Below, piece by piece: positions 33,644 to 42,334 of a stretch of DNA of 52,183 nt (position 1 is its first letter; every line of letters starts with the position of its first letter). Both the position numbers and the translations under genes were made by a program. The notes under the pieces are model-generated. The model did not search any database. It saw only the letters and a list, made by a program, of their open reading frames with translations, and was not told the DNA's origin. Source of the stretch: Micrococcales bacterium. Lineage in GTDB: Bacteria; Actinomycetota; Actinomycetes; Actinomycetales; Dermatophilaceae. The DNA lies in NCBI GenBank assembly GCA_021287075.1, contig JAJTBD010000024.1:1-52183 (forward strand). Direction: 5' to 3'.

Positions 33644-34915
33644 TCAGCCCTCGCCGGCGCGCTCCGACTCGGTCGAGCGGCGGATGGACAGGCGAGTCCA
33701 GGCGCCGAGATAGATCCGGTGGTCGGCCGAGATCTCGACCCGCTGGCCGGGCGCGATCGGTGTCGTGGGCAGCGGCGCACCAGGCAGCCCGACGAAGGTG
33801 CCGTTGGACGAGCCGAGATCCTCGATCCACCAACGGGTTCCGTCTGTCGACAGCGCTGCGTGCCGGCGCGAGACGCCCGAGTCGGCACCGCACTCGATGT
33901 CGGGGCGCACGTTGCGCGTCGCCGAGCGTCGGCCGATGAGCACCGGCGTCCGCTCGATGAGTACGACATCCGGTATGCCGGGTGACGGGCACTCCTCGGC
34001 GCTCTCCTGGTCGGCGTGCCAGTCCGGGTCGATCCAGACCTCCACGGCCCAGGCCTTCGCCTCGACCTCCAGCGAGCTCGGCATCGGCGTCTCGCGCCGC
34101 GGCTCGGGCTGCGGCTGGTCGGCGCCGGCCTGCTCCGCCTCCGCCTGGGGCGTTTTTGCCCAATTGGGCGAAAGCGCCCCGTCACCCAAGGGCTCTGCAG
34201 GCTCGGGCTCGGGGTCGGGCTCGGCGGCCGGCTCGGGGTCGGCGGCCCGCTCGGGCTCGGGCTGCGGCTGGTCGGCGCCGGGCTGCTCTGCCTCCGCCTG
34301 GGGCGTTTTCGCCCAATTGGGCGAAAACGCCCCGTCGCCCAATGGATCTGCAGGCTCGGACTCGGGCTCGGGCTCGGCGGCCGGCTCGGGCTCAGGCGCG
34401 GGCTGCGGCTGGTCGGCGCCAGGCTGCCCTGCCTCCGCCTGGGGCGTTTTCGCCGAATTGGGCGAAAGCGCCCCGTCACCCAAGGGCTCTGCAGGCTCGG
34501 GCTCGGGGTCGGGGTCGGGGTCGGGGTCGGCGGCCAGCTCGGGATCGGGGGCGGGGGCGGGATCGGGGGCGGGCGCCTCAGAGGGGAGGGGGGTGTCGAG
34601 GTCGAGGACCGAGCCGCGCGGGGCAGGCTCCGCGTCACCCTCGGCGCCCGGGTCACGGGGCGGGGTGCCGGTGGTGAAGTCGTAGCCGCAGGCCTCGCAG
34701 AAGAGGTTGGCCTCGGGGTTGACCACGCCGCAGTGGGGGCACGGGCGGGTGGCGGCCTTCGGCGCCGGCTCCGGCTGGGGCGCCGGAGCGGGGGTCGCCG
34801 GTGCGGCCGGCGCCGCGGAGTCGGGCACGGCCGCGGCGCCGCTCATCGGCGCGCCGCAGGTGTCGCAGTAGTCGCTCGCCTCGCTGGTGTGCCCGTTGGG
34901 GCAGACGGCGCTCAC
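33644..34915 (-). CDS. Zinc-ribbon/FHA domain protein with palindrome-derived repeats
   Basis: This 423 aa protein has two N-terminal zinc ribbons (CPNGH ... YCDTCG, residues 5-21; CPHCG ... FCEACG, about 59-76), a long acidic Pro/Glu-rich linker (about 90-290), and a C-terminal FHA domain (about 325-410: VLIGRRSATRN, SGVSRRHAALS, DLGSSNGTFVG), which binds phosphothreonine peptides. The linker carries three repeats of 47-51 residues centred on SPNWAKTP, each encoded by a palindromic element. Last gene of the nine-gene operon; its GTG overlaps the vWA stop (GTGA). With PknG upstream it is probably a reader of that kinase's phosphorylation (inference). Confidence 0.88.
   Translation of the reverse strand: MSAVCPNGHTSEASDYCDTCGAPMSGAAAVPDSAAPAAPATPAPAPQPEPAPKAATRPCPHCGVVNPEANLFCEACGYDFTTGTPPRDPGAEGDAEPAPRGSVLDLDTPLPSEAPAPDPAPAPDPELAADPDPDPDPEPEPAEPLGDGALSPNSAKTPQAEAGQPGADQPQPAPEPEPAAEPEPESEPADPLGDGAFSPNWAKTPQAEAEQPGADQPQPEPERAADPEPAAEPDPEPEPAEPLGDGALSPNWAKTPQAEAEQAGADQPQPEPRRETPMPSSLEVEAKAWAVEVWIDPDWHADQESAEECPSPGIPDVVLIERTPVLIGRRSATRNVRPDIECGADSGVSRRHAALSTDGTRWWIEDLGSSNGTFVGLPGAPLPTTPIAPGQRVEISADHRIYLGAWTRLSIRRSTESERAGEG
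34148..34474. repeat. Three palindromic elements within the FHA gene linker
   Basis: Cores are at 34158-34169, 34311-34322 and 34452-34463. The middle one is a perfect 34-bp palindrome (34300-34333), from GGGGCGTTTTCGCCCAA to its exact complement. Spacings of 153 and 141 bp are both multiples of three, so each copy preserves the frame and is read as SPN(W/S)AKTP. Confidence 0.85.
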
Positions 34916-36189
34916 TTGCGCACCCGAGCGGTCTTGGTCGAGGCGGTGTCGAGCGCCATCTCATCCAGCTTGTCGACATTGCGCTTGAGCCGGACGGTGC
35001 CGGTGGCCGCGTCCTCGATGTCGACGACCTTGTCGAGGTGCTCGAGCGCCTCGGCGTTGCCGCCCTCCTTGGCGAGCTGGGCGGCCCGGCCGAGCTTGGC
35101 CGTCGCCGTCGCGTCGTCGCCGATCGAGCGGGCGCGCAGGCCCTCCTGGATCGCGGTCGCGAGCTCGGTCTGCCCCGTGTAGTGGGCGACCTCGGGGCTG
35201 ATCTGCGCGGTCAGCATCGTGTCGTTGGACCACTTCGCCTTGACGAGGGCCTGCGCGACGACGTCCTCGCCGACGACCAGCTGGACGCGCGAGGCGAGCT
35301 GCTCGGCGCCGACGCTCTTGGCGGGCAGCCGCACCGCCACGTGGTAGTCGCGGGTCTCATCGCCCCAGGCACCGGTGGGATAGGAGCCGGTGAGCGGGTT
35401 GATCTCCTGGCGTCGGGCGGTGAGGTCCTCCAGCGACGGCGCGACCTGGCGGACGAAGAGGATCTCGGCTCCCTGCGGCGCCCACACCCGCAGCGCGGCA
35501 TCGGCGACGCCACGCGCCATCGACTGCTGCATCATCTCGGCGAACTCCTGCGGCATGGCCTCCCACGACCGGATCAGGTCGACCGACCCGAGCAGCGCCT
35601 CGGAGATGCGCCGCACCTCAGCGACCGACCACTCCGAGCCCAGTCCGCGGCAGTCGCACTGGAAGCGCCCGCGCACCGTCTCGATCGCCCGCGTGAGCTG
35701 GTCGGGGGTCTCGTGCTCGTTCTTGCCGTCGGTCAGCAGGATGACGTGGCGCTTGGCCAGACCGGGCACGGTGTCAAAGAGCTGGGCGGCGGCGAGCAGC
35801 CATGACCCCATCGCGGTGCCGCCGTCGGGATAGAGATTGCGCAGCGCGTGCTTGGCCGACATCCGCGCCTGTGGGTTCATCTGCGCCATCGTCACGGCAT
35901 TGCCCGTCGGATAGGCCAGCCGCGCCTGGTGGTCGCCGGCGACGACGGCGAACCAGACGCCGTCGGGGATCTGGTCGAGGGCCGCGGCCGCGGCATACTG
36001 CGCCGCCTGCACGCCCTGCCACTGCATCGAGCCCGAGGTGTCGACGACGATGACCTCGCCGGCCTGCCCGGGCGCGGCCGCGCTCACACTGCCGGCCCCG
36101 CTGCATGTCACCGACACGATGGCGTGCACATCGGTGCCGCCCTCGGGCAGGAACTCGTTCTGATAGACGGTCGCAGAGAACTGGGCCAT
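34912..36189 (-). CDS. von Willebrand factor A domain protein
   Basis: This 425 aa protein has a vWA domain with the MIDAS motif VDTSGSMQW (about residues 49-57), a conserved Thr site near GGTAMGSW and LLTDGKNEH as the third metal-site strand. After it lies a beta-rich region (about 215-330) and a helical, TPR-like C-terminus (LGRAAQLAKEGGNAEALEHL). It has no signal peptide, so it is cytosolic. Such proteins often scaffold AAA ATPases through their MIDAS, and an AAA ATPase is encoded in the same operon. The ATG at 36187-36189 lies 1 bp after the PP2C stop; upstream sequence is an unsupported extension. Confidence 0.9.
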   Translation of the reverse strand: MAQFSATVYQNEFLPEGGTDVHAIVSVTCSGAGSVSAAAPGQAGEVIVVDTSGSMQWQGVQAAQYAAAAALDQIPDGVWFAVVAGDHQARLAYPTGNAVTMAQMNPQARMSAKHALRNLYPDGGTAMGSWLLAAAQLFDTVPGLAKRHVILLTDGKNEHETPDQLTRAIETVRGRFQCDCRGLGSEWSVAEVRRISEALLGSVDLIRSWEAMPQEFAEMMQQSMARGVADAALRVWAPQGAEILFVRQVAPSLEDLTARRQEINPLTGSYPTGAWGDETRDYHVAVRLPAKSVGAEQLASRVQLVVGEDVVAQALVKAKWSNDTMLTAQISPEVAHYTGQTELATAIQEGLRARSIGDDATATAKLGRAAQLAKEGGNAEALEHLDKVVDIEDAATGTVRLKRNVDKLDEMALDTASTKTARVRK

Positions 36190-36190
36190 G

Positions 36191-37525
36191 TCAGGCCTCC
36201 TCAGTTGTGGTCGTCGTCTCGGTGGTCGTCGTCTCGGTGGTGGCCGCCTCGGCAGGCCTCGGCTCGGCGGCAGCCGCCTCGGTGGCCTCGACCGGGCTCT
36301 GCTGGGCCGGATGAGCCTGCGGCGCAACGGGTTCCGGGGCGCCAGCGCCGAGTCTGGCAAGGACGGCGGTGATGTTGTCCCGGCCGCCCTGCTCGGTGGC
36401 CCAGCGCACCAGCTCTGTGGCGCCACCGAGGGGTATGCCGCCGCCGGCCTCGAGCGCGGACCGCACCTGGGTGCCGAGCTCGTCGGGTGAGGACGCGTAG
36501 TTCCACAGACCGTCGGTGCACAGCAGCAGCCAGCCGGGGGCGTCGACCTCGAGCACGGTCTTGTCGGGAGTGTGGTCGGGGGCGTCGACGCCGATCCAGC
36601 GGGTGATGGTGTGCGCGTCGGCGGCCTTCTCCGCCTCCGCGCGGTCGGCGCCCTCCTTGATCCGCTCCTGCGCCAGCGAGTCGTCGGTGGTCAGCAGTCG
36701 GGCCTCGCCCTCATCGGGGAACCAGTAGGCCCGGCTGTCACCGACAGTCCCGACGGCGACGACGGACTCCTCGACCACTGCCGCGACGAAGGTGCACGAC
36801 GGCAGCGAGTCACCCGACATCCCCTGTGCAACAAGGGTCTCGGTCACCTCGGCGACCGCGCCGGAGGCGGCGTCGGCCGCGGCGTCGAGCCGGGCGCCGA
36901 GGGCTGCGTCGCGGGCAGCGGCCACGCCCACGCCGGTCGAGCGGGCGCCGCGCAGCACGCCGACAGCGGCGTCGGCGGCGGCCTCGCTGGCCTCGGCCGA
37001 GCGCTGGGCGGTGGTCACGCCGTCGCAGACGACGAGCGCGGCCCGGCCCGCGGCCTCGCCCTCGGCCCAGAGCGCCATGGCGTCCTCGTTGCCGGCGTGG
37101 TGGATTCCCCTGTCGCACACGCCCGCTGCCCATGCGGTCGGTGCCTCCTCGACGTGGTGGCGGGGGTCGGGTCGGCTCGCGCCGCACTGGGTGCAGTAGC
37201 CGTCGGTGTCGATGGTCCCGCCGCACTGGGGGCACTTCTCGACCGGCAGGTCCGCGGGCGCCGGCGCCGCAGTGGTGGCGGCAGGTGTGCCGGCGGGTAT
37301 GCCGCCGAGCACCGGCATGTCGGGCCGGTCGCCCGAGCCGGGGGCCGGGATCGGCGGGGGCGCGCCGTCCTCGGACAGCGGGGTCGGCAGTGGCGGGGGC
37401 GGTCCGGCGCCGAGCTCCACACCGCACTCGGGGCAGGTCGCCAGCCCGGCGTCGGCCAGGCCGGTGCCGCACTTGGGGCAGGTCAGCGCCGGAGGAGGAG
37501 CGAGCGGTGCGGTGGTGTCGGTCAT
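36191..37525 (-). CDS. Zinc-ribbon PP2C-family Ser/Thr phosphatase
   Basis: This 444 aa protein has zinc ribbon 1 (CPKCG ... CPECG, residues 16-35), zinc ribbon 2 (CPQCG ... YCTQCG, about 98-118) and a PP2C domain (about 132-395). Metal and catalytic motifs are visible: DRGIHHAGNEDAM, VVCDGVTTAQ, VGTVGDSRAYW, LLLCTDGLWNY and GGRDNIT. The tail is Glu/Ala-rich then Thr/Glu repeats. It probably reverses phosphorylation by the PknG-type kinase directly upstream, which shares the ATGA junction at 37522-37525. Two GTATGCCGC copies (36433, 37297) impose rare ATA isoleucine codons. Confidence 0.92.
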   Translation of the reverse strand: MTDTTAPLAPPPALTCPKCGTGLADAGLATCPECGVELGAGPPPPLPTPLSEDGAPPPIPAPGSGDRPDMPVLGGIPAGTPAATTAAPAPADLPVEKCPQCGGTIDTDGYCTQCGASRPDPRHHVEEAPTAWAAGVCDRGIHHAGNEDAMALWAEGEAAGRAALVVCDGVTTAQRSAEASEAAADAAVGVLRGARSTGVGVAAARDAALGARLDAAADAASGAVAEVTETLVAQGMSGDSLPSCTFVAAVVEESVVAVGTVGDSRAYWFPDEGEARLLTTDDSLAQERIKEGADRAEAEKAADAHTITRWIGVDAPDHTPDKTVLEVDAPGWLLLCTDGLWNYASSPDELGTQVRSALEAGGGIPLGGATELVRWATEQGGRDNITAVLARLGAGAPEPVAPQAHPAQQSPVEATEAAAAEPRPAEAATTETTTTETTTTTEEA

Positions 37526-39870
37526 ATCAGGCTCCAGGGTCGGACGTCGTTGGCGCGGTCGACGAGACCGGCCCGCTCCTCGGGGTCAGGTGTGAGTGTC
37601 GCGAGCTCTCGATAGGTCTTCTCGAGCGCGTTGCGCAGCGACATCTCTGTGGCCGGCACACCCGCCACGGCGACATCGGTGCGTGGCCCGTTGGCGAGCA
37701 CCTGGCGCAGCGCGCTCTCGAGGGCGTCGGCCTGGAAGGAGGCGCGCTCTCGTGGATCGGCGCTGAACGTCTGCACGGCGGCGACAGCCTCGCGCAGGTC
37801 GGTGAGCGAGCCGCGGGAGGAGAGCAGCCGGGCGCGCATCAGCTGGGCGCGCGGGTGGGTGCGGCTCGAGGCCGGCACCAGCTCCAGCGCGGCGACGGCG
37901 CCGCTGGGGTCCTTGGCCCCACTGCGCAGGCGCGCGAGACCGAGCGCGCCGGCGGCGACATAGGCGGAGTCCGAGCGCAGGACGGTGAGGTACTCCTGCT
38001 CGGCCGCCGGGGCGTGCCCACCCAGCTCGGCCGCGAGCCCGAGTGCCAGACGCGGCGCGAGCTCTCCGGGGATCTGGTCACGCACGGCGCCGAAGGACGA
38101 GATCGCCGCAGCGCTGTCGCCGCGGGCGACCGCGTCGAGGCCCAGCATCCAGACCGCCCGCCAGTCCCACGGGTCCTGTCCCAGCAGGGTGTTGGCGGCC
38201 TCCTTGACCAGGTCCGACCGGCCGCCGCGCAGGGCCGCGCGCGACATCTCGAGCAGCACCTCAGGCGAGGCCTCGGGCGCACGGGAGAGCGCGGCATACC
38301 TCGCCATCGGCTCCTGCTCGCCCACGCTGGCAAGCCAGTCGAGCATGGGGTCGTGGTCGTCGTGCCGCAGCGTCGGCAGCTCCCACCAGGGCAGCGTCTC
38401 ACCCGTGACGGTCGGCGGCTCAAAGAAGAGCGAGTGCGCGGACTGCGTTGCGGGAGTGGAGTCCCCGCCGGAGTGCACGACCTGGCGCAACACGCCGACC
38501 ATCTGCGATCGCAGCTCCTCGATGGACAGGAAGCGGTCGTCGGGGTCGGGGGCGCAGGCCTTGGCCACGAGCCGATAGAAGGCGTCGTGCTCACGGAAGG
38601 CCGGCACCTGGTCTCGCGGCGGCAGCGAGGTGGCATAGGTGCTCTGGTAGCCGCGGAACTCGAAGGTGAGCACCGCCAGCGTGCGGCCGATCGTGTAGAT
38701 GTCGGACGCGACGGACGGGCCGGTCTCGGCGACCTCGGGGGCCTGGTAGCCGACCGTGCCGTAGATCGGCGACTCCAGATCGTCCGCGCGACGCACCCCA
38801 CCCAGATCGATCAGCTTGACCGTGTCGCCGACCTGGATCAGGTTGTCGGGCTTGAAGTCGCAGTAGAGCAGGCCGGAGTCGTGCAGATAGGAGAAGGCCG
38901 GGAGGATGTCGATGACATAGGCGAGGGCCTGCGCCACGGGGAAGGGGTCGTAATGCCCGGCGGCCTTGAGCCGCGCCTTGAGCATCTGCTTCAGCGAGGT
39001 CCCGCCGACATACTCCATGACGATGTAGCCGGCGCCCTCGTGGGAGACCACGTTGTAGATCTCGACGATCTGCGGGTGCTCCACCTGGGCGAGGAAGCGC
39101 TGCTCGGCGACGGCGGCCGCCTGGGCGTCCTCGTCGCCGCTGTTGAGCAGACCCTTGAGCACGACCCAGCGGCCCGAGACGTTGGTGTCGCGGGCGAGAT
39201 AGATCCAGCCGAGCCCGCCATAGGCGAGCGCACCGGCGACCTCATACTGTCCCGCCACCACATCGCCCTGCTGGAGCTTGGGCGTGAAGGAGTAGGGCGC
39301 CCGGCACTGCGGGCAGTAGCCCTCGGTGCGGCCCGAGCCCTCGTCATGCGAGCGCCCCACTGGCGCACCGCAGTTGGGGCAGACGCGCCGCTCCTCGGGG
39401 ACGACCGGGTCCGTCATCAGGACGGTGGACGGGTCCACATAGGGCACGGTCGGGACGGTGGTCAGGCCCATCCCGAGACGCGAGCCCGTGCCCCGGCGCT
39501 GCTGACGGCGGCGCTGGGCTGCGGCGGCGCGGGCCGAGGTGGCCGCGGCGCCCTGCCGTCGCGCGGCGGCGTTGCGCAGGCCCTGGGCGATCCGACCAGC
39601 GGCGGCCTTGGCGATGCGACCGGCCAGACCTGGCTGGACGACGGCGTGCTGCTCGGCCTCGACCGGACTGCCGTCCGGGTCGGCCTGTGCCGCAGCGGGA
39701 TCGGTGCCGTCCGCGGCGGGCGCCCCACTGTCGGGCTCGGGCGTCGGCGCCGGGGCGGACTCGCCCCAGGCGGCCGAGGTCGGCGAGCCGGAGGCGCCCT
39801 GCGGGGAGCCGCAGAAATTGCAGTAGCCGTCCTCATAGGTCCCGGGACAGCCCGGCTCGGTGCACCTCAC
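37522..39870 (-). CDS. pknG: PknG-type Ser/Thr protein kinase (zinc ribbons, kinase, TPR)
   Basis: This 782 aa protein has PknG architecture. An N-terminal Cys cluster (CTEPGCPG ... CNFCG, residues 3-21) is followed by a basic Ala/Arg stretch and the rubredoxin-like pair CPNCG ... YCPQC (about 155-190). The kinase domain (about 205-460) has the PknG-type glycine loop ALAYGGLGWIYLARD, Lys in VVLKGLLNSG, catalytic loop YCDFKPDN and LIDLGGVRR in place of DFG. The C-terminus is TPR-like (from about 520). M. tuberculosis PknG (750 aa) regulates 2-oxoglutarate metabolism through GarA/OdhI. The GTG overlaps the upstream coiled-coil gene's stop, and the stop overlaps the PP2C ATG. GlnX-like is encoded two genes upstream; GlnH is missing. 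Confidence 0.94.
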   Translation of the reverse strand: MRCTEPGCPGTYEDGYCNFCGSPQGASGSPTSAAWGESAPAPTPEPDSGAPAADGTDPAAAQADPDGSPVEAEQHAVVQPGLAGRIAKAAAGRIAQGLRNAAARRQGAAATSARAAAAQRRRQQRRGTGSRLGMGLTTVPTVPYVDPSTVLMTDPVVPEERRVCPNCGAPVGRSHDEGSGRTEGYCPQCRAPYSFTPKLQQGDVVAGQYEVAGALAYGGLGWIYLARDTNVSGRWVVLKGLLNSGDEDAQAAAVAEQRFLAQVEHPQIVEIYNVVSHEGAGYIVMEYVGGTSLKQMLKARLKAAGHYDPFPVAQALAYVIDILPAFSYLHDSGLLYCDFKPDNLIQVGDTVKLIDLGGVRRADDLESPIYGTVGYQAPEVAETGPSVASDIYTIGRTLAVLTFEFRGYQSTYATSLPPRDQVPAFREHDAFYRLVAKACAPDPDDRFLSIEELRSQMVGVLRQVVHSGGDSTPATQSAHSLFFEPPTVTGETLPWWELPTLRHDDHDPMLDWLASVGEQEPMARYAALSRAPEASPEVLLEMSRAALRGGRSDLVKEAANTLLGQDPWDWRAVWMLGLDAVARGDSAAAISSFGAVRDQIPGELAPRLALGLAAELGGHAPAAEQEYLTVLRSDSAYVAAGALGLARLRSGAKDPSGAVAALELVPASSRTHPRAQLMRARLLSSRGSLTDLREAVAAVQTFSADPRERASFQADALESALRQVLANGPRTDVAVAGVPATEMSLRNALEKTYRELATLTPDPEERAGLVDRANDVRPWSLI

Positions 39871-41015
39871 GACTCACCCCCGGGGCTCGCGGCGCCGCTG
39901 CGGCGCATGACACTCAGATAGGCGTGCTGGGCGGCCACCAGGGCCTCCACACGCTGGAGGTCGACGGGGCTGGCCTGCTGGGCCTGCTCGACCGCGGCGC
40001 GCAGCGGGGCCAGGTCGGCGGCGGCCTGCGCCGAGAGGGCCTCGCCGGCGGTGGTCATCTCGGACTGCCGCGTGGCCAGGTCCCCCTGGTGCTCCAGTGC
40101 TGCGGCATAGGCGGTGTGGGCCTGCCCGAGGGCGCGCTCCACGAGCCCGAGCCGGTCGGCGTATGCCGTGAGCTGGCCGGGGTCGGTCGGCACCGGTCCC
40201 AGCGCGGTCACGTCGGGGACGGCGAGCCGCGGGGCCTGCCGGACGGTGGCGGCGGCCTTGTCGGCGAGGGCCTGGACGGCCTTGCCCTTGGCGATCAGCT
40301 CCTCGCGCAGCTGCTCGACCTGGACGCGCTGGCCGGCGGTCTGGGCGCCCTGCGCGGCGCCCACGATGAGGTCGCGCTCGGTGAGTGCGGCGTCGGCCTC
40401 GAGGGTCCCGATCAGCCCGCCGATGTCGGCGCCGCGTCTGCTGCGGTCGACGACATCGTCGAGGCGACGGTCGAGGCCGTCGAGCCGACCGGCTGCGGTG
40501 GCGCGCATCTGCTCGGGGATGACCCCGAGCTGGTCGCGGATGCGCTCGACCTGGGCGCGCAGCGCGCGCAGGCGGTTGGCGTGGTCGGGGTCGGCGCCGT
40601 CGATGCTCAGGCGGGCCCGCAGCGACGAGGCGAGGGAGTCAGAGAGGCGGGACGCCTCCGGGAGTGACACCGCCAGTGAGGAGTTGGCACCGGGCTGCTG
40701 CTCGAGGCGGCCCCAGATGAGGGTGGTCAGCTGACGTCGCTCGGTCGGGCCGACCCGGCCGGAGTTCCACGTCGCCAGGAGCAGGTCGTGCCGGTCCGAG
40801 ACGGCCTTCCACAGCGCCATCGACAGGGTGATGTCGCCCGTCGCCGACGCCCCCTCGGGCGAGCTGAGGGCGGCCGCGTCGAGCTCGTCGAGCTCCCGCC
40901 GGCGCTGGTCACGCCAGGCACCGAGCGCGTCGAGATAGCGCATGAGCAGCTCGGGTGCGACGTCCTGTCCGAGCGCGCCCGGCGCGGCCGGTGCGACGGC
41001 GATCGGCTCGTTCAC
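39867..41015 (-). CDS. Coiled-coil protein of the PknG operon, function unknown
   Basis: This 382 aa cytosolic protein is mostly helical, with heptad-like stretches (RLRALRAQVERIRDQLGV, LDGLDRRLDDVVDRSRR, RVQVEQLREELIAKGKAVQA). There is no signal peptide, membrane helix or enzyme motif, and I do not recognise the family. The GTG at 41013-41015 overlaps the GlnX-like stop (GTGA), and the stop overlaps the pknG start. It occupies the position that the GlnH binding-protein gene has between pknG and glnX in mycobacteria. It may be an adaptor between the membrane sensor and the kinase (inference). Confidence 0.8.
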   Translation of the reverse strand: MNEPIAVAPAAPGALGQDVAPELLMRYLDALGAWRDQRRRELDELDAAALSSPEGASATGDITLSMALWKAVSDRHDLLLATWNSGRVGPTERRQLTTLIWGRLEQQPGANSSLAVSLPEASRLSDSLASSLRARLSIDGADPDHANRLRALRAQVERIRDQLGVIPEQMRATAAGRLDGLDRRLDDVVDRSRRGADIGGLIGTLEADAALTERDLIVGAAQGAQTAGQRVQVEQLREELIAKGKAVQALADKAAATVRQAPRLAVPDVTALGPVPTDPGQLTAYADRLGLVERALGQAHTAYAAALEHQGDLATRQSEMTTAGEALSAQAAADLAPLRAAVEQAQQASPVDLQRVEALVAAQHAYLSVMRRSGAASPGGES

Positions 41016-42334
41016 TGGAACTCCCTCAGTCGCTGGGAGATGCCGCTCCACGCCAGCCCCGCGGCGAGCAGGCCGGCGAGCAGCGCGGCGCCGGCGCTGA
41101 TGAGCGCAGGTGTGCCGGCCTCGGCGTTGACATCCTTCTGGGTCGCCGAGAAGTCGGCGTCGAGTGCGGTCATGAGCTTGTCCCACTGGGTCGTGGAGGC
41201 CTGGAGGGCAGCGAGTCTGGACGCGTTGGTGGTCGCCTTGGTGACGGCCGTATGCCGCGCGGCATAGTCCTGCCACGCAGCGCGGGTCGCGTCGGACGCA
41301 GCGGAGTCGCTGCCCCCGCCGAGCCATTTGCCACGGGTCAGCGTGCCGACCTTCTTGACCGCGGCCGTCCAGGCCGAGTCGGCGCTGGCGGTGGTGGCGC
41401 CGGGGGCGAGCCGGTCGAGCTCGGCGGTGCGCGCGGCATACATCTGCGTGCGCAGGTCACGCAGCGCGTCGGCCTGCTTGACCGCGGTGACCGAGGTGCC
41501 GGGGAGGGTCTGGGGGTTGAGCGCCAGCCAGGTGAGGCCGGCGGTGATCAGGGTCGCGGCGAGGAGTCCGGGGTTGACGGCGCGGTGGGTGCGCTGGGCG
41601 AGCCACAGGGCGCCGAGGATGAGCATCGCGGTCGTGAGGGCACCGACGATGCGGGCGAGGTTGCCGCCGCCGGGGCCCTGCACGAGCCGCTGGGTGTCGC
41701 TCTGGGCCACCGACTCCAGCCGCTCCACGCCGGAGGTGCGGAGGGTGGCGCCGGCGGCCTGGATCTCCTTGGCCGCCGCCGCGGGTGCGGTCTTGGCATT
41801 GGCCTGTGCGCGCTCGGCCGTGCGCAGATAGGTCGTGACTGCCTTGTTGACGCTGGCGAGGGTGCCGCCCGCCGCGCCGTTGCCGGTGCGCAGCGCCGAT
41901 CCGATTGCGGCAGAGGCGGAGTCGGCCGCCTCGTCGAGCTGGGCGCGGTCGGAGGCGCCGCCGAGCGAGACGCGCACGACATCCTCGCGGCTCTCGGCGT
42001 CGGCACGCAGGAGCTGGCCCTGGGCGCGCTGCACGTGGCTGAGCTGGCTGGCCGTCGACGACGGCGCGGCCTGGTATCCCTCGGAGCCGAGGAAGCCCGT
42101 CGCCGTCAGGCCGGTCAGCACACAGCCGATCGCGGCCGCGGCGCGCAGGCGTCGCATCGCGCGCGGGGTGCCCGACTCCTTGGGCCGCTGGGCCGGGGAG
42201 GACTGTCCGGCAGCGGAGCTCGTGGTCGCCAGGCCAGCCGTGGACTGGGTCGCCGGGGTCTGGGTGGTCGCCTCCTGTGCCCGGGCGCTCGGGGTGGCGG
42301 CCTGCGCGGGCGCCGGCTGGGGCTGCATGCTCAC
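41012..42334 (-). CDS. GlnX-like membrane protein with two exposed helical domains
   Basis: This 440 aa protein has a Gln/Ala/Thr-rich cytosolic N-terminus (1-60), TM1 (about 64-83), a helical external domain (about 85-222), TM2 (about 226-247), TM3 (about 255-272), a second external helical domain (about 275-405) and TM4 (about 410-431). This four-helix, chemoreceptor-like layout resembles the mycobacterial/corynebacterial GlnX that links external amino acids to PknG; the match is by topology and context. GTG start at 42332-42334 overlaps the AAA ATPase stop; an ATG lies two codons in. No GlnH partner is encoded nearby, so the sensed ligand could bind directly. Confidence 0.75.
   Translation of the reverse strand: MSMQPQPAPAQAATPSARAQEATTQTPATQSTAGLATTSSAAGQSSPAQRPKESGTPRAMRRLRAAAAIGCVLTGLTATGFLGSEGYQAAPSSTASQLSHVQRAQGQLLRADAESREDVVRVSLGGASDRAQLDEAADSASAAIGSALRTGNGAAGGTLASVNKAVTTYLRTAERAQANAKTAPAAAAKEIQAAGATLRTSGVERLESVAQSDTQRLVQGPGGGNLARIVGALTTAMLILGALWLAQRTHRAVNPGLLAATLITAGLTWLALNPQTLPGTSVTAVKQADALRDLRTQMYAARTAELDRLAPGATTASADSAWTAAVKKVGTLTRGKWLGGGSDSAASDATRAAWQDYAARHTAVTKATTNASRLAALQASTTQWDKLMTALDADFSATQKDVNAEAGTPALISAGAALLAGLLAAGLAWSGISQRLREFQ

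Noticed and set aside
31888..34656. Minus-strand 922-codon frame covering the ABC permease and FHA region
   Set aside because: Pro/Ser/Arg-rich translation without domains; conflicts with the DrrAB-type and FHA genes.
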